Assembly (NCBI RefSeq): GCF_000346465.2
Contig: NC_034014.1
Coordinates: 24,341,297-24,405,296, forward strand
Origin: Prunus persica
Lineage: Eukaryota; Streptophyta; Magnoliopsida; Rosales; Rosaceae
DNA: 64,000 nt
Reading direction: 5' to 3'
Of the stretch, positions 46,203 to 56,223 are shown one piece after another. The position numbers and the translations under genes were made by a program. The notes beneath the pieces were generated by a model. The model worked only from the letters and a program-made list of their open reading frames with translations, was not told the DNA's origin and ran no database searches. Every line of letters begins with the position of its first letter. Within the stretch, counting starts at the first letter, position 1.

Positions 46203-47342
46203 TTAATGGTTTCCATCATTTAACCAATCCGTGTTGCTAGGCCCATCATCCCGGAAAAGTCTTCTTCTCATAACATCCCTTCGTTCTAGCTTCCAAAATT
46301 GTTTTGTTTCAGGGGACATATGACTTGTATCCATCGCCATGATTTCCCGATCTGTCTTGTCCATATCTTTTTTGCGCAAATACTCCCTTTCACGTGCAAA
46401 CTCAGCATCAAGGGCCAACTCGTGCTCTTGGCGTTTTTGCTCCATTTCTATTCTTATGCCGTTTTGCCTTGCAATTTCCTCCAAAAATTGTGAATTTTGA
46501 TTGCTTGAATTACCCTTCTTCTTTGCCTTCGCGGCCTTTCGGCCAATGGGCCTCGGCTCCTTTTCGATGGGTGAGTCTTGACTCATAGGAGAATCAAGAG
46601 GTGAATCCGATGTCATTGAATCACGGAGTGGCGTCTCGTTTAACACAACCTCCGGACCCGTTGGAATAATTACGAAGCGTTTGCAAAATTTCACCACCTC
46701 CCAACATTCATGATGGGTGAAACTTTTTTTGCCACCCCCGGTTGCACCGAACCACATTTGTGCTTGAATCATCTATTGAACAAAAAAATGAAAATGCAAT
46801 AAATATTTAAAATATATTGGATATGCAAGAAATATTAACAACATATTAAAAATACAAGCAATATTAACAAAATATTGAAAATGCAAGAAATATTAACAAC
46901 ATATTCAAAATGCAAGCAATATTAACAAAATATTGAAAATGCAAGCAATATTAACAAAATATATACAACATATTGAAAATGCAAGCAATATTAACAAAAT
47001 ATATATATTAGGAGATTAAACTTAATAACACAAAAATTATAAAATACTTACCTCGTTAGTACGATTTTGCCCACTTCTATAGTTGTCCATCGCTTTTGCT
47101 AGGGCATTTCTCCATTTTCCCAACTCTTTATTGAGAATTTTCCACCTACTGGATAATGCCATCTCCGTACGAGTAGACCCCGGAATTTTTTCACAAAATT
47201 CGGCATGAATTTTTTTCCACATATGAAAAAATTTCATTTCATTGCCGGACACGGGACAATGACAAATTTGGAGCCAAGCCTCACACAAAGAAACATCTTC
47301 CATTGTGCTCCAAGCCCCTCCGGTTTCGATAGAAGAAGCCAT
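46203..47342 (-). CDS. Harbinger Myb/SANT-like DNA-binding accessory protein
   Basis: Two exons, 47342-47052 and 46772-46203, GT-AG, phase 0, giving 286 residues. The N-terminal trihelix/Myb-like part has the spaced Trp residues of the fold (GGAWSTMEDVSLCEAWL, FFHMWKKIHAEF, SSRWKILNKELGKW), followed by QAQMWFGATGGGKKSFTHHECWEVVK. A Lys-rich segment KAAKAKKKG and a charged C-terminal helix follow. In plant Harbinger systems this partner helps bring the transposase to the element ends and into the nucleus. Unlike the transposase in the same element, this gene is unbroken. Confidence 0.85.
46800..47010. repeat. Tandem repeat, about 36-bp unit, in intron of the Myb-like gene
   Basis: Five or so units combining 'aatgcaagcaatattaac' and 'aaaatattg' follow each other within the intron of the Harbinger accessory gene. 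Confidence 0.8.
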
Positions 47343-47769
47343 AAAAATATGAAATCAAAATGCTAGATGAAAAAGAGGAAAATGTTGTGTAAAAAGAGTG
47401 AATATTAGTAGAAGTATAATGAAATGTAAGAGTATTGGTGTTGAAAGTGAAGGGTATTGATAGGTATTTATAGAAAAAAATATCAGAATTTTTTAGAATT
47501 TTTTTTCATATTTTTTTCACCCAAAAAAGCCTCAGCCGTTGGATTAGAAAGGAGAAGCAGATCGGAAGGCACTGAGCGCGACACATGGCAGCGTACCGCC
47601 AGCGTTGACGTCAGCACCCGCGTTTTGGACCTGGGGCTGGTTTGGCCTTCAGGCTCGCCCGAGTTGGTGGGTCCCACACCAAACCCGGGCCTGGGCTGCA
47701 CGCTGGAGCGAATTTTTTTTTTTTTCTGCCCTTGCCTCGGGCTGGGCTCCTTCGCTGGAGCCACTCTTA

Positions 47770-47836
47770 GGATAGAGTCTTGTATCTTATTTGGGCCTCT
47801 GCAAACAGATTGGTCCCAATGGAACCTTTGATATTT
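47770..47836 (+). pseudogene. DUF7086 copy C, 3' part
   Basis: 'gatagagtcttgtatcttat' and the following bases match the end of copies A and E (KDRVLYLTYLGICKQ), then the conserved 3' UTR continues to about 48000. This is the second half of the copy interrupted at 43873. Confidence 0.85.
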
Positions 47837-48192
47837 GGATCATGGGGCACCAATTTAGTTTGAGTTTTCATGGGTTTTCTTTGAATTTTTAAAGATTATA
47901 TGTAACTCTGGTTTCAATAAGGTTTTGGTTGCTTAATCTGTAATCTTTTTATTCATATCATATTCAATTATTGATTTTGACTATGAGTTTTGTTCGCAAT
48001 GTTTGTAATACTTGTTTGTGAGAAAACGAAGGAAATTTTTTTTTCATATTTTATAAATGTATATAGCTATTTTAAATTTATTTGAATCAAATTGTATCTA
48101 TGCAGTTAATTTGATAACATACTAGACGCGTGTGTGCCAATGCTATTCTAATCGACACGTCATATTATATGTAAATTTCTTGTTATAATTTA

Positions 48193-48479
48193 CTAGCCTC
48201 TCTGCACGCTCTTCTGCGCCTGCGAGAGGCTTTTTTTTTTAAAAATTTAAATTTATTTTAGAATTAAAAAAGATAATGGATAGTTGTGTTCCATAAAAAT
48301 AGGATTCATTATTTGAATTTTCTTTTAATTTTAATTTTTTTAATATGAAAAATTATGAATTTACCATATTATCCTCATTTAATTAATAATTTCAATTCTT
48401 AATGTTTGTATTAACCAAGGGCATTTTCTGGTATTTTGAATGTTTCACCATTCTCTGCCTTTTGCTTTATATATATAGA
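48193..48479 (-). mobile_element. Non-autonomous Helitron-like element, copy 2
   Basis: 287 bp. On the minus strand it begins TCTATATATATAAAGC and ends CTAG with a GC-rich hairpin (GCCTCTC ... GAGAGGC) immediately before, inserted between A and T. It is similar throughout to the element at 15019-15306. Confidence 0.6.
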
Positions 48480-48644
48480 TAAATGAGATCCAAAATAGGA
48501 TCACATATTAATATATTAATGAAATATCAACCAATCGGTTGAGATTAATAATTTGAGGTTATAGTTGATATATACCTTGACTTCCAATTTGGTTCAAATT
48601 TAATTTTCTTAGATGAACTTAAAAGAGTTGGAATTGCATCTCTC

Positions 48645-48800
48645 CTTTACCAGGACTTGATGGTGAAGTTGGAGTGACATTTGGTAACATATCAAAATTC
48701 AATTTTCATGAAGACCTCAGTCAAAAAGATTGGATTTGTCAGAACTAGCAAAAGCACCAAGGTTATCCAAGACATTTTTGGGGGGCTTCTGCCATGTTCT
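48645..48800 (-). pseudogene. Relic of an IDA-like peptide gene
   Basis: On the minus strand the start ATGGCAGAAGCCC (48795) matches the beginning of the other IDA-like copies, then the hydrophobic signal part frames out (stop after about 10 codons). A later stretch encodes KLNFDMLPNVTPTSPSSPG, a degenerate version of the repeat KLNFGMLPKAPYPPSGPS found at 56.4 kb. The middle is deleted. The upstream side (48800-49000) also resembles the upstream side of the 56.6-kb copy. Confidence 0.7.
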
Positions 48801-49469
48801 CCATGCTTTATTATAAGATAACTAGATTATACTTCACTAGGAATTTTTTGAAATTTTGTAATTCTTTTATTTGATTTCATCCCTAGTAATTAATCAAGTG
48901 TTGGATATGGGGTTCACTAATTGTACAGGTTTATGTGAAGCTAACAGAAAAAATGACAATGAATTCTAATAAATTTAGAACAATCAAGATTTGTAGGTGC
49001 TTGGACACTCGAAAGGAGAAAATAAAAAAGACATTTTGGTAAAAAAGGAAAAATAAGATATGTAAAAACACGGCAATGAAATTTGGAATGTGAAAATATA
49101 AGATAAGCAATGAACCTATTGGTGGTTTATCGTTTCAGTTTTGTGGAGGAGACAAAGAAGAAGAAAATTTGGGGAAGAAACTTCAGAGGAGAAAAAAAAA
49201 AAGAAAAAAAGACAAGTTTTAATTGAAGGAATATAATGGATTTTGAGAAAATAAGAAGTATCGGTAAATCAAAAGTATTCTGATGGGGTGGAATTCTAAT
49301 TGTAAATTTTGATTCACTACTACTTCTTATTTCTAAAATCTGTTATAATTTCAAAACAAAACTGTCTTCGTGTTCCTTGAAAAATTTCTTCCCCAAATTT
49401 TATCTGAATCCTTCTTGTCTCCATACAAAAATTGAAACTCTAAACCGCGAAGCCCTCTAAACCCTCTGA

Positions 49470-50140
49470 GATTGATGAAGAAGATGAAGATCTTCTAAAC
49501 CTATCCCTCTCAACTGGCCATAGCCTACCAATGCCTACAAACTCACCCCAAACTCCTCCCTTGACATCAACACCTTTCACCAGTGCCACAGCCACCATCC
49601 TCACCACCACCTTCTGATTTTCACCTCTCCAATCTCCAACACAACCCTACTGCCTGACTGGAAGATCTAAGCTAGAAATATTTAACTCTAACATGTAACT
49701 CATCTTGAAAACTTATGTATGTGATATATTTGTATTTTCTATTTCGGCCCCCAACCTTACAATTCTAACTCCAACTCTTGGGCTACAATGAAACGTACTC
49801 CTGTCCAATCGCATGAGAATGATCAGCAGCCTTGTTCAATGCGAGAAATGTGACAAAAGCTACTAGATTTATTATGATTTGCACCAGAACTTCATGGAGA
49901 TTGCAAGTTTCCTTTCGGAACACAAACGCACCATGCATGACAAAGCACCAGCCGTTTGGATGAATCCCGCATTGCCCAATTGTATGCATTAATTGTGAAT
50001 AGAAAAAGTTGTATGAAGGCTGTGGTTTCGAAGAACGGTCCATCAATGTGCTGTTCTTGCTTTTGGGTCAAATGCTTGGGTGCTGTAAGCTTTTTGAATT
50101 GAAGTATTTCCGTAAGCACGCCAAGAATCATATAGGACTC
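49470..50140 (+). pseudogene. DUF7086 copy D, pseudogene
   Basis: The start 'gagattgatgaagaagatga' matches copy E. The N-terminal part has stops, an unrelated 100-bp stretch is inserted (about 49660-49760), and the core from 'ttgggctacaatgaaacgta' onward has frameshifts and a stop (tag near 49862). The end at 'aagaatcatataggactc' lacks the last part of the gene. Confidence 0.8.
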
Positions 50141-51204
50141 ATAATCCTTTTGTTTGCTACATTTGAGTAAAAATCAAATACACATTGCACTGGACAAACG
50201 ACAACAAGAATCCAACACTTGTCTTCTTCCTCCTCCTCATGATCCATCAAGAACTTTGAATTTGGGATACGACTAATTCAAATGTGTGACAGGTACTAAA
50301 GATACCAATTACTAGTCTAATCCACAGGTCATATTATACGTGAATTTCTTGTGTCACATATCAATAAATTAATGAAATATCGACGAATTCGTTAAGTTCG
50401 TAATAGTTGATACCTTGACTTTAAATATGATGGTAATAGTTGATACATTGACTTTCCATTTGGCCATTGTCATTCCCTGCTTTCAATTGACAGTAATTCA
50501 TATATCAAACAAAAACTTGAAGTTGCACATGGCAGAACTTACCATTCTGTAGCTACTTTTGAAGTATTTACATTGTAATTGAACTACTATAGGTAATTTT
50601 GAAATATTTACTTTGTAGTTGAACTAGGTAATGTTGTAGGAGTGATATCCCACAAAACCTGCTGATTATATCCCACTGTCTTATCTAAATCAACTTCCTA
50701 TAGACTAAGGACTAGGACTAATTCAAATCTAAAGTAATCAAAGACAACAAACCCTGCTAAAACAAAAGAAACTAAAACACGGACGATGATATTAGCAACT
50801 TATTTCACTATTTGTTTTAATTAAAACACATTAATTCGGTGTTTAGCAAATTATTTCCTTGTTCCTCAGTTCAGATTTTTTTTTTTTCAAACAACATGGA
50901 TAAATTCACGGTGGAGTTCCAAATTTAAATTGGAAAACAAATTATCCAAAATATCGTTATCTACAAGCATATACAATATAACAATTTTACAAGGTTATCC
51001 TTTTAAAAAATAAAATAAAAAATTTAGAATTATAGTCTCATCAGAATACTTTTGATTCCCACTACTTATTTTCTGAAAATCAGTTATATATTCCTAAACG
51101 AAAACAAAACTGTCTTCCTTCTTTCTCTTGTCTTCCCTCAAATTCGTTCCCCAAATTCTTTCCCACGCCTTCTTTGTCTCCACACTAGAAACCCTAAAAA
51201 CATC
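50141..51204. promoter_or_regulatory. Intergenic and promoter region of DUF7086 copy E
   Basis: Contains duplicated cluster sequence ('gttccaaatttaaattggaa' near 50917, also at 43193; 'tctcatcagaatacttttga' near 51033, also upstream of copy A) and the 5' leader 'aaaactgtcttccttctttc' shared with copies A and D. No other gene was seen. Confidence 0.5.
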
Positions 51205-51996
51205 ATGAAGAAAAACTTCAAACCCTCTGAAATTGATGAAGAACATGAAGATCTCCTGGCCCTTTCCCTCTCAACGCCTCATAGCCAATACATGCATTCA
51301 AACTCAAGCCAACCTCCTCCTCTCTTGGCTTCAACACCACCACCACAACGCTTGCCTCTCTTTTCAGCAGTGCCACAGCCACCGCCACCTTTTGATTTTC
51401 ACCTCTACCATCTCCCACACAGCCCTCCTGCCTTTCACCATGACCTACCAGGCCCGTCCCGTCCGACTCGAACCCGAAGATCCCCTGCTCGAACCCTAAG
51501 CCAAGGCAAAACAGAAACGATACCAGCCCCATACCCTTGGGCTACAACAAAACGTGCCACGGTCCACAACCTTCACTACCTGCAGTCCAATCACGTGAAT
51601 ACGATCACTGGCCTTGTTCAATGCAAGAAATGCGACCAAAGCTTTGAGATTTCATATAATTTTCCCAAGAAATTCCTCGAAGTTGCGAAGTTCGTTTCGG
51701 AACACAAATCCGCCATGCATGACAGGGCACCAGAATTTTGGATGGATCCCACGTTGCCCGATTGCAATCATTGTCATCAGAGCAAATGCATGAAGCCTGT
51801 GATTTCCAAGAAACGGTCGATCAATTGGCTCTTCTTGCTTTTGGGTCAGATGCTTGGATGCTGTAAGCTTTCTGAGTTGAAGTATTTCTGCAAGCACACC
51901 AAGAATCACAGGACTGGCGCCAAAGATAGAGTCTTGTACCTTACTTATTTGGGCATCTGCAAACAGGTTGATCCCAGCGGACCCTTTGATGCTTAG
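51205..51996 (+). CDS. DUF7086 domain protein, copy E (full length)
   Basis: A single exon of 263 residues starting at MKKNFKPSEIDEEHEDLLALSLS; the start is chosen because the same 'EIDEE' leader is found in other copies and because the upstream open sequence resembles the untranslated leader of copies A and D. Residues 1-100 are acidic then Pro/His-rich. Residues about 109-260 are the DUF7086 core with the conserved KCDQSFEI, CNHCHQSKCMKPVISKKRSINW, LGQMLGCC and FCKHTKNHRTGAKDRVLYLTYL. It ends ...DPSGPFDA, as family members often do. Function is unknown. It is the only copy in the cluster with both N-terminal leader and core unbroken, so it is the best candidate for the functional gene. Confidence 0.85.
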   Translation: MKKNFKPSEIDEEHEDLLALSLSTPHSQYMHSNSSQPPPLLASTPPPQRLPLFSAVPQPPPPFDFHLYHLPHSPPAFHHDLPGPSRPTRTRRSPARTLSQGKTETIPAPYPWATTKRATVHNLHYLQSNHVNTITGLVQCKKCDQSFEISYNFPKKFLEVAKFVSEHKSAMHDRAPEFWMDPTLPDCNHCHQSKCMKPVISKKRSINWLFLLLGQMLGCCKLSELKYFCKHTKNHRTGAKDRVLYLTYLGICKQVDPSGPFDA

Positions 51997-52814
51997 ACTA
52001 TGGTGAGCCAATTTATTAGGTTTTTAGTTGAGTTTTCATGGGTTTTCTTTGAATTTCCTAGATTATGTAATCTGCTATCAATAGGGTTTTGGGTTGCTTA
52101 ATTTGTAATCTTTTGTTTGATATCGTATTCAAGTGTTGATTTTGTTTTTAGTTCCAAATACCAAAGTTACTTTTATTCTCCATACGAGATTTAAAAATTG
52201 ACACATCACCCTAAAACAAAAAAGAGACATGCACTTCTCATCTCTCATCAGCTTTATCCCAGAGTAAGTAAAAATATATATAAAAAATTAACTGAAAAAT
52301 ACGAATGGTATCAAAATATTAATTAATCAATTAAAAGTTTAAAACTAAAATGTGAAAAGAAAAGAAAAAAACTCTCATTCATCTTGCTCTAATTTGATTG
52401 GAGAGAACGCTGTTTATTGCCTTTACTTTGTCAAAAATACATATAATATATGTTATTTATTTCTAAAATACAAGTGTTATATTCTCTACCTTTGGATTGC
52501 TCTTTAATGGTGTGGCAACATTACAATGAAAGTAAAGCGGATTATGACAGAGAAAATCAGAGTAGAGGATCCGGATCCCATTTCACCATGTATGTAACAG
52601 TCCTATTCCTAATACATAGGGATTTCTTCCTAATACCTGAAATTTTATAAATATATATAGTCATTTTAATTTTTTTCTAAGTATTTTATTTATAATTTTT
52701 TTCAAATTTACCTTTTAAAACTTCATTTAAACAAATCTAATCTTATCTATTTTTGTTGTTGTTGGAAAACCTAATCTGATCGTGAAAATCGTCTCTCATT
52801 TTTTGTTGTTATTA
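51997..52814. other. Intergenic
   Basis: Starts with the conserved 3' UTR of the DUF7086 copies (shared with 47.8 kb). The rest is AT-rich with no gene. Confidence 0.45.
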
Positions 52815-53086
52815 ATGGGAATATCAATTTTTTTCTCATTTACTACAAATGACTAGAAACCAAGTACGCAATAAATTTGCACAAATCTACTATAATTTCT
52901 GATGTAAGATTAGTGGATGGCCCTTCAAATAGAAAATCATCTCTTTTTTATATTAAAAAAATGGGAATATCAAAAAAATTTTCTCATTTACTACAAGTGA
53001 CTAGAAACCAAATAATACGCATAACATTGCACAAATCTACTAATTTCTGAGGTAAGATTAGTAGATGGCCCTTGAAATAGAAAATA
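52815..53086. repeat. Imperfect tandem duplication upstream of IDA-like gene 1
   Basis: Two units of about 130 bp (about 52815-52945 and 52965-53086) share 'atgggaatatca', 'ctcatttactacaa.tgactagaaaccaa', 'tgcacaaatctact' and 'agtggatggcccttcaaatagaaaat'. The last piece also occurs upstream of the second IDA-like gene at about 54367. Confidence 0.8.
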
Positions 53087-53163
53087 AAATTTGCACAAAA
53101 GGTGCATGGGATTTGACCAAAAAGAGAAGTGACATTAATTTGAGAAATCTGATTCTAAATTGT

Positions 53164-53171
53164 TATATAAG
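53164..53171 (+). promoter_or_regulatory. TATA box of IDA-like gene 1
   Basis: 'tatataag' 61 bases before the ATG at 53225. The following 'ggtcgtgtag.gtagattggttttca' is matched after the TATA at 54464 of the second copy, supporting a shared core promoter. Confidence 0.6.
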
Positions 53172-53224
53172 GGTCGTGTAGTGTAGATTGGTTTTCATTT
53201 CCCATTCGTAATCCTTCAAATAAC

Positions 53225-53833
53225 ATGGCAGTAGCCTATGAAAAAATTTCATGGGTGGCCTCTCTGCTTGTGCTACTTTTAGGCTTTGCCTCATGCTCTT
53301 CACAGGGTGGTGGTGGTGAATTTACCCACAGAAGCTTGAATTTTTGGAAAGCAGCCAGGGCCCGTGTTCCACCAACTGGACCTAACACTGGAACATCAAG
53401 AAAATTCAACTTTGGTACTTTGCCAAAGGGCACTCTAATTCCTCCGTCTTGGCCAAGCAAAAGAACTTCAAGACCTCCCCCTCCTCCTCCTCATCCTTCC
53501 AACTTTGATACTTTGCCAAAGTACACTCCAATTCCACCATCAGGGCCTAGCGGAAGAACTTCGGACCCTCCTCCTCCTCCTCCTTTTAACTTTGGTACTT
53601 TGCCAAAGTCCACTCCAATTCCACCTCTAGGGCCTAGCAGAAGAACTTCGGACCCTCCTCCTCCTCCTCATCCTTTCAACTTTGGTACTTTACCAAAGTA
53701 CACTCCAATTCCACCATCAGGGCTTAGCGGAAGAACTTCGAGCCCTCCTCCTCCTTTCAATTTCAGGATGCATTATTCCGGGCCTTCACACGGTCCACCT
53801 CGCTATGAGATTCCACCTCCTCCAGCATTTTAG
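53225..53833 (+). CDS. IDA-like secreted precursor with four EPIP repeats
   Basis: A single exon of 202 residues. A signal peptide (about 1-26: ISWVASLLVLLLGFASCSS) is followed by four repeats spaced about 30 residues apart: FNFGTLPKGTLIPPSWPSKRTS (61-82, first 20 being the core), then units at 93-113, 121-142 and 151-172 with the pattern NFGTLPK-TPIPPSGPS-RTS. Proline runs separate them. A degenerate fifth unit precedes (38-58, ending PPTGPNTGTS) and a short NF-SGPS-GPP unit follows (about 179-191). The repeat matches the extended PIP motif of INFLORESCENCE DEFICIENT IN ABSCISSION (FGYLPKGVPIPPSAPSKRHN), whose processed 12-14 residue hydroxyproline peptide is read by HAESA/HSL receptor kinases. 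Typical IDA proteins have one motif in about 80-110 residues. Oddity: the units end RTS rather than RHN. A plain cell-wall proline-rich protein is the alternative. Confidence 0.75.
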   Translation: MAVAYEKISWVASLLVLLLGFASCSSQGGGGEFTHRSLNFWKAARARVPPTGPNTGTSRKFNFGTLPKGTLIPPSWPSKRTSRPPPPPPHPSNFDTLPKYTPIPPSGPSGRTSDPPPPPPFNFGTLPKSTPIPPLGPSRRTSDPPPPPHPFNFGTLPKYTPIPPSGLSGRTSSPPPPFNFRMHYSGPSHGPPRYEIPPPPAF

Positions 53834-54463
53834 CAATTTCAAGCACCCTATTACTAGGGCGCCAACTACTATTTTATTTATAAAAAAAAAATTTGGGAGG
53901 AAACTACTATTTTAATTTTCTAGGTTCCAATTGATGTGTATGATATGATATGATGATTATGATATTTATAATTTTAAATAAAGAAAGTTCATGATGCATC
54001 ATATGTTAAGGTAATAAAATATTGTCACTCTAAAATCAGTGTTTTATTTATGAATAACATTGTAACGTGTTCCTTTTTTACTTTTTCTTTTTCTCAATTG
54101 AAAATAAGGGAAAGAAATCCAAGATACTAAGTTACAAAGATTTCTGTATGCAATTTTGACTACATTACAAGGCAGATCTTTCCTTTTTCTTATCCATATA
54201 ACTAATCTACTCAATTTTTTTTAATGTTTTATACAATGCTATAAGCTTATCATTTTGACAGCTCCAATAAAAAAAACTTATGAGAAAGAACTATGGCACG
54301 AGAGGCAACAAAGACCCGCCAACAAATATTCATATCAACTAGTTGTGGTGTGTAGGGTTAGTAGAGCAAAAACTTCAAATAGAAAATAAACAGTGCACAA
54401 AAGGGTGGCATTGGATGTGACCGAAAAAATGTTGGTTTTCCTAATGAAATATCCTCTAGTTCT

Positions 54464-54471
54464 TATATAGG
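54464..54471 (+). promoter_or_regulatory. TATA box of IDA-like copy 2 (pseudogene)
   Basis: 'tatatagg' in the same context as at 53164. About 95 bases upstream, 'aatagaaaataaacagtgcacaaaaggg' matches the region before gene 1. Confidence 0.55.
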
Positions 54472-54554
54472 GATCGTTTCGTGGACATTGGTTTTCACTT
54501 TTCATGCATAAACCAACAAGAAAAAGAAAAAGAAAAAGGAGAAGCATTAGCACC

Positions 54555-54876
54555 ATGGCAGAAGCCTATCAAAAGCTTTCATGGATGGCCTTTGTGGTTG
54601 TGCTACTTGATGCAACAAATAGGGAAGAGAAGCCCAACTTGTTTCATGGAAGATGGGCTACATTTACCTGATTCATCAAGAAAATTCAATTTTGGTATTC
54701 TGCCAACGGGCATTCCAATTCCACCATCTCGGCGGCATAGCAGAAAAACATCATCAAGCCCTTCTCCTCCTTTTCATCTGTCGAGAAGTTCAAATTTCGG
54801 GATGCAGCACTCTGGTCCCTCATTACTGTTGCGAGACTTGTACGTTATCATTTGTCGCAACAACAACAAGTACTAG
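54555..54876 (+). pseudogene. IDA-like copy 2, frameshifted
   Basis: The ATG at 54555 opens a signal-peptide-like start (MAEAYQKLSWMAFVVVLL) that closely matches gene 1, but this frame stops at about 54669. The peptide part lies in another frame: SSRKFNFGILPTGIPIPPSRR, then a SNFGMQHSGPS tail equivalent to the last unit of gene 1. A frameshift between about 54615 and 54660 plus loss of several repeats explains this. The Pro-rich spacers are also shorter. It is probably not functional unless a different start in the second frame is used. Confidence 0.7.
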
Positions 54877-56223
54877 AGACCCCAATTACTCTTTTAATCA
54901 TTGCGTCATATTATATGTAAAATTCTTGTGGAAATTCGCAAATAAAGTCCAGAATGGGTTTCATTGTAAATTTGGTTCTCTAATTCTTTGTTTTCAATTC
55001 ACTGAAAATGTGTTTGCATAGTCACTCTATGGTACATCCAATGCACTGATGCATTGCACTTTTTAATCATTGAATTGAATTAAAAGATAAAATAAATTAT
55101 AAAAATAAAAATAAAAATTCGCCGTTGAACCAGTTAATACATTGGATTTAGTGCATAATTAACTCGAAGTTGGCCTCTGTTGGAAAATTTTGTTGATGAT
55201 ACTACTTTTCCTGCAAAACATCACATAAAATAAATATTAGAAAATTTAAAATTTACGTTGACATAATAAAGTAAATAAAATTAATAAAATTACAGCAAAA
55301 TACTTATCTTTTGTGACGTAGAAATCGGTCTTCATGGAAGCATGATTGGAATAAGAGGTTTAAATTGAGGCTTGTAATCAATCCTCAAGAGTAGATTTTA
55401 TCTATTGGAGACAATGTCTCAATGTAGCTAGATTGCATGGACCCTCCAGGATACAACAACCTTGACCCTCATAAGCTTACACTCACAATATTTAAGTCGA
55501 GTGAACTACTTGAACCTTTCCCTTGAGAAATAAATAATGTGGAGGAGAGATTAAAAAAATTTTAAAAAAAATAAATTATTCTTGACTTATAGATCAGTGG
55601 TCTCAAATTTATGTATAGTGGAACGATGTTAACTTGCCAAGTCTCGTCACCAATAATTGCACAGTGGTTTCAAATAATTGCTCAGTGGAAAAAAAGAATG
55701 ATTTGGAACGATGTTAACTTGCCAATGGGATAGAACTTAGTGAAAAAGAGTCTTAACTTGCAAATCAGTGGTTTCAAGTTCGACCCCCGATGACATCTTG
55801 ATAGTGTGTGTGCGTGTGAGAAAATCTCTTCCCCTTCCTAATTTATAAAAGAGTCATTTTTATCAAAAATTAACATTGCCATAACATTGGTGGTGAGCAA
55901 AAATATATTTGTCAAAAATTAACATTGGCATAGTACATAAAGCAGAAGTTTACACACGAAACATTGTTCACTGCACCTAGTAGTATGGTGCTCGACGAAA
56001 TTGAACAACATGAGATTAAACAAATCAACGTGTGATATCCCAACTCAACATGAGATTAAATTCTGTACCAAGCCAGAATTTAATATTTTCTTCAATTTCT
56101 TGATGAATCTAGAAGAAGATAACCAAAATTCTGTTTTTCCTAAAAAAGCTGGACCTGCGCCTTCTTTGCCAGGGATAGATGGTGGAGATGGAACCTTTGA
56201 TCATACACCAAAATTCAAATTTT
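54877..56223. other. Intergenic, with decayed third repeat of IDA-like gene 3
   Basis: No intact gene. The segment at about 56140-56220 on the minus strand still encodes LNFGV, a stop, then SKVPSPPSIPGKEGAGP, a third EPIP unit now outside the reading frame of gene 3. A possible SINE-like stretch lies near 55750-55850. Confidence 0.5.

Larger units (their letters stand above)
43874..47766 (+). mobile_element. PIF/Harbinger transposon with two genes
   Basis: 3893 bp flanked by TTA at 43871-43873 and 47767-47769. Terminal inverted repeats are imperfect: GAGCAACTCCA at the left, GAGTGGCTCCA reading inward from the right. It holds a DDE transposase (+) and a convergent Myb/SANT-like gene (-), the standard two-gene layout of plant Harbinger elements. 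Subterminal AT-rich repeats lie at 44150-44370, and a tandem array of about 36-bp units lies at 46800-47010. The insertion point is inside DUF7086 copy C: joining the flanks with one TTA restores alignment to copies A and E. Confidence 0.92.

Noticed and set aside
46800..47010. CRISPR-like array
   Set aside because: The units are AT-rich, imperfect and contiguous without unique spacers, inside an intron of a plant transposon gene.
47457..47831. 124-codon frame across the right end of the Harbinger element
   Set aside because: It crosses the transposon end into the DUF7086 pseudogene and has no family match; it is a chance frame over GC-rich terminal DNA.
55750..55850. SINE near IDA-like gene 3
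   Set aside because: Only a weak B-box-like match ('agttcgacccccg'); no A box at the expected distance and no target duplication, so it is not listed as a feature of its own.
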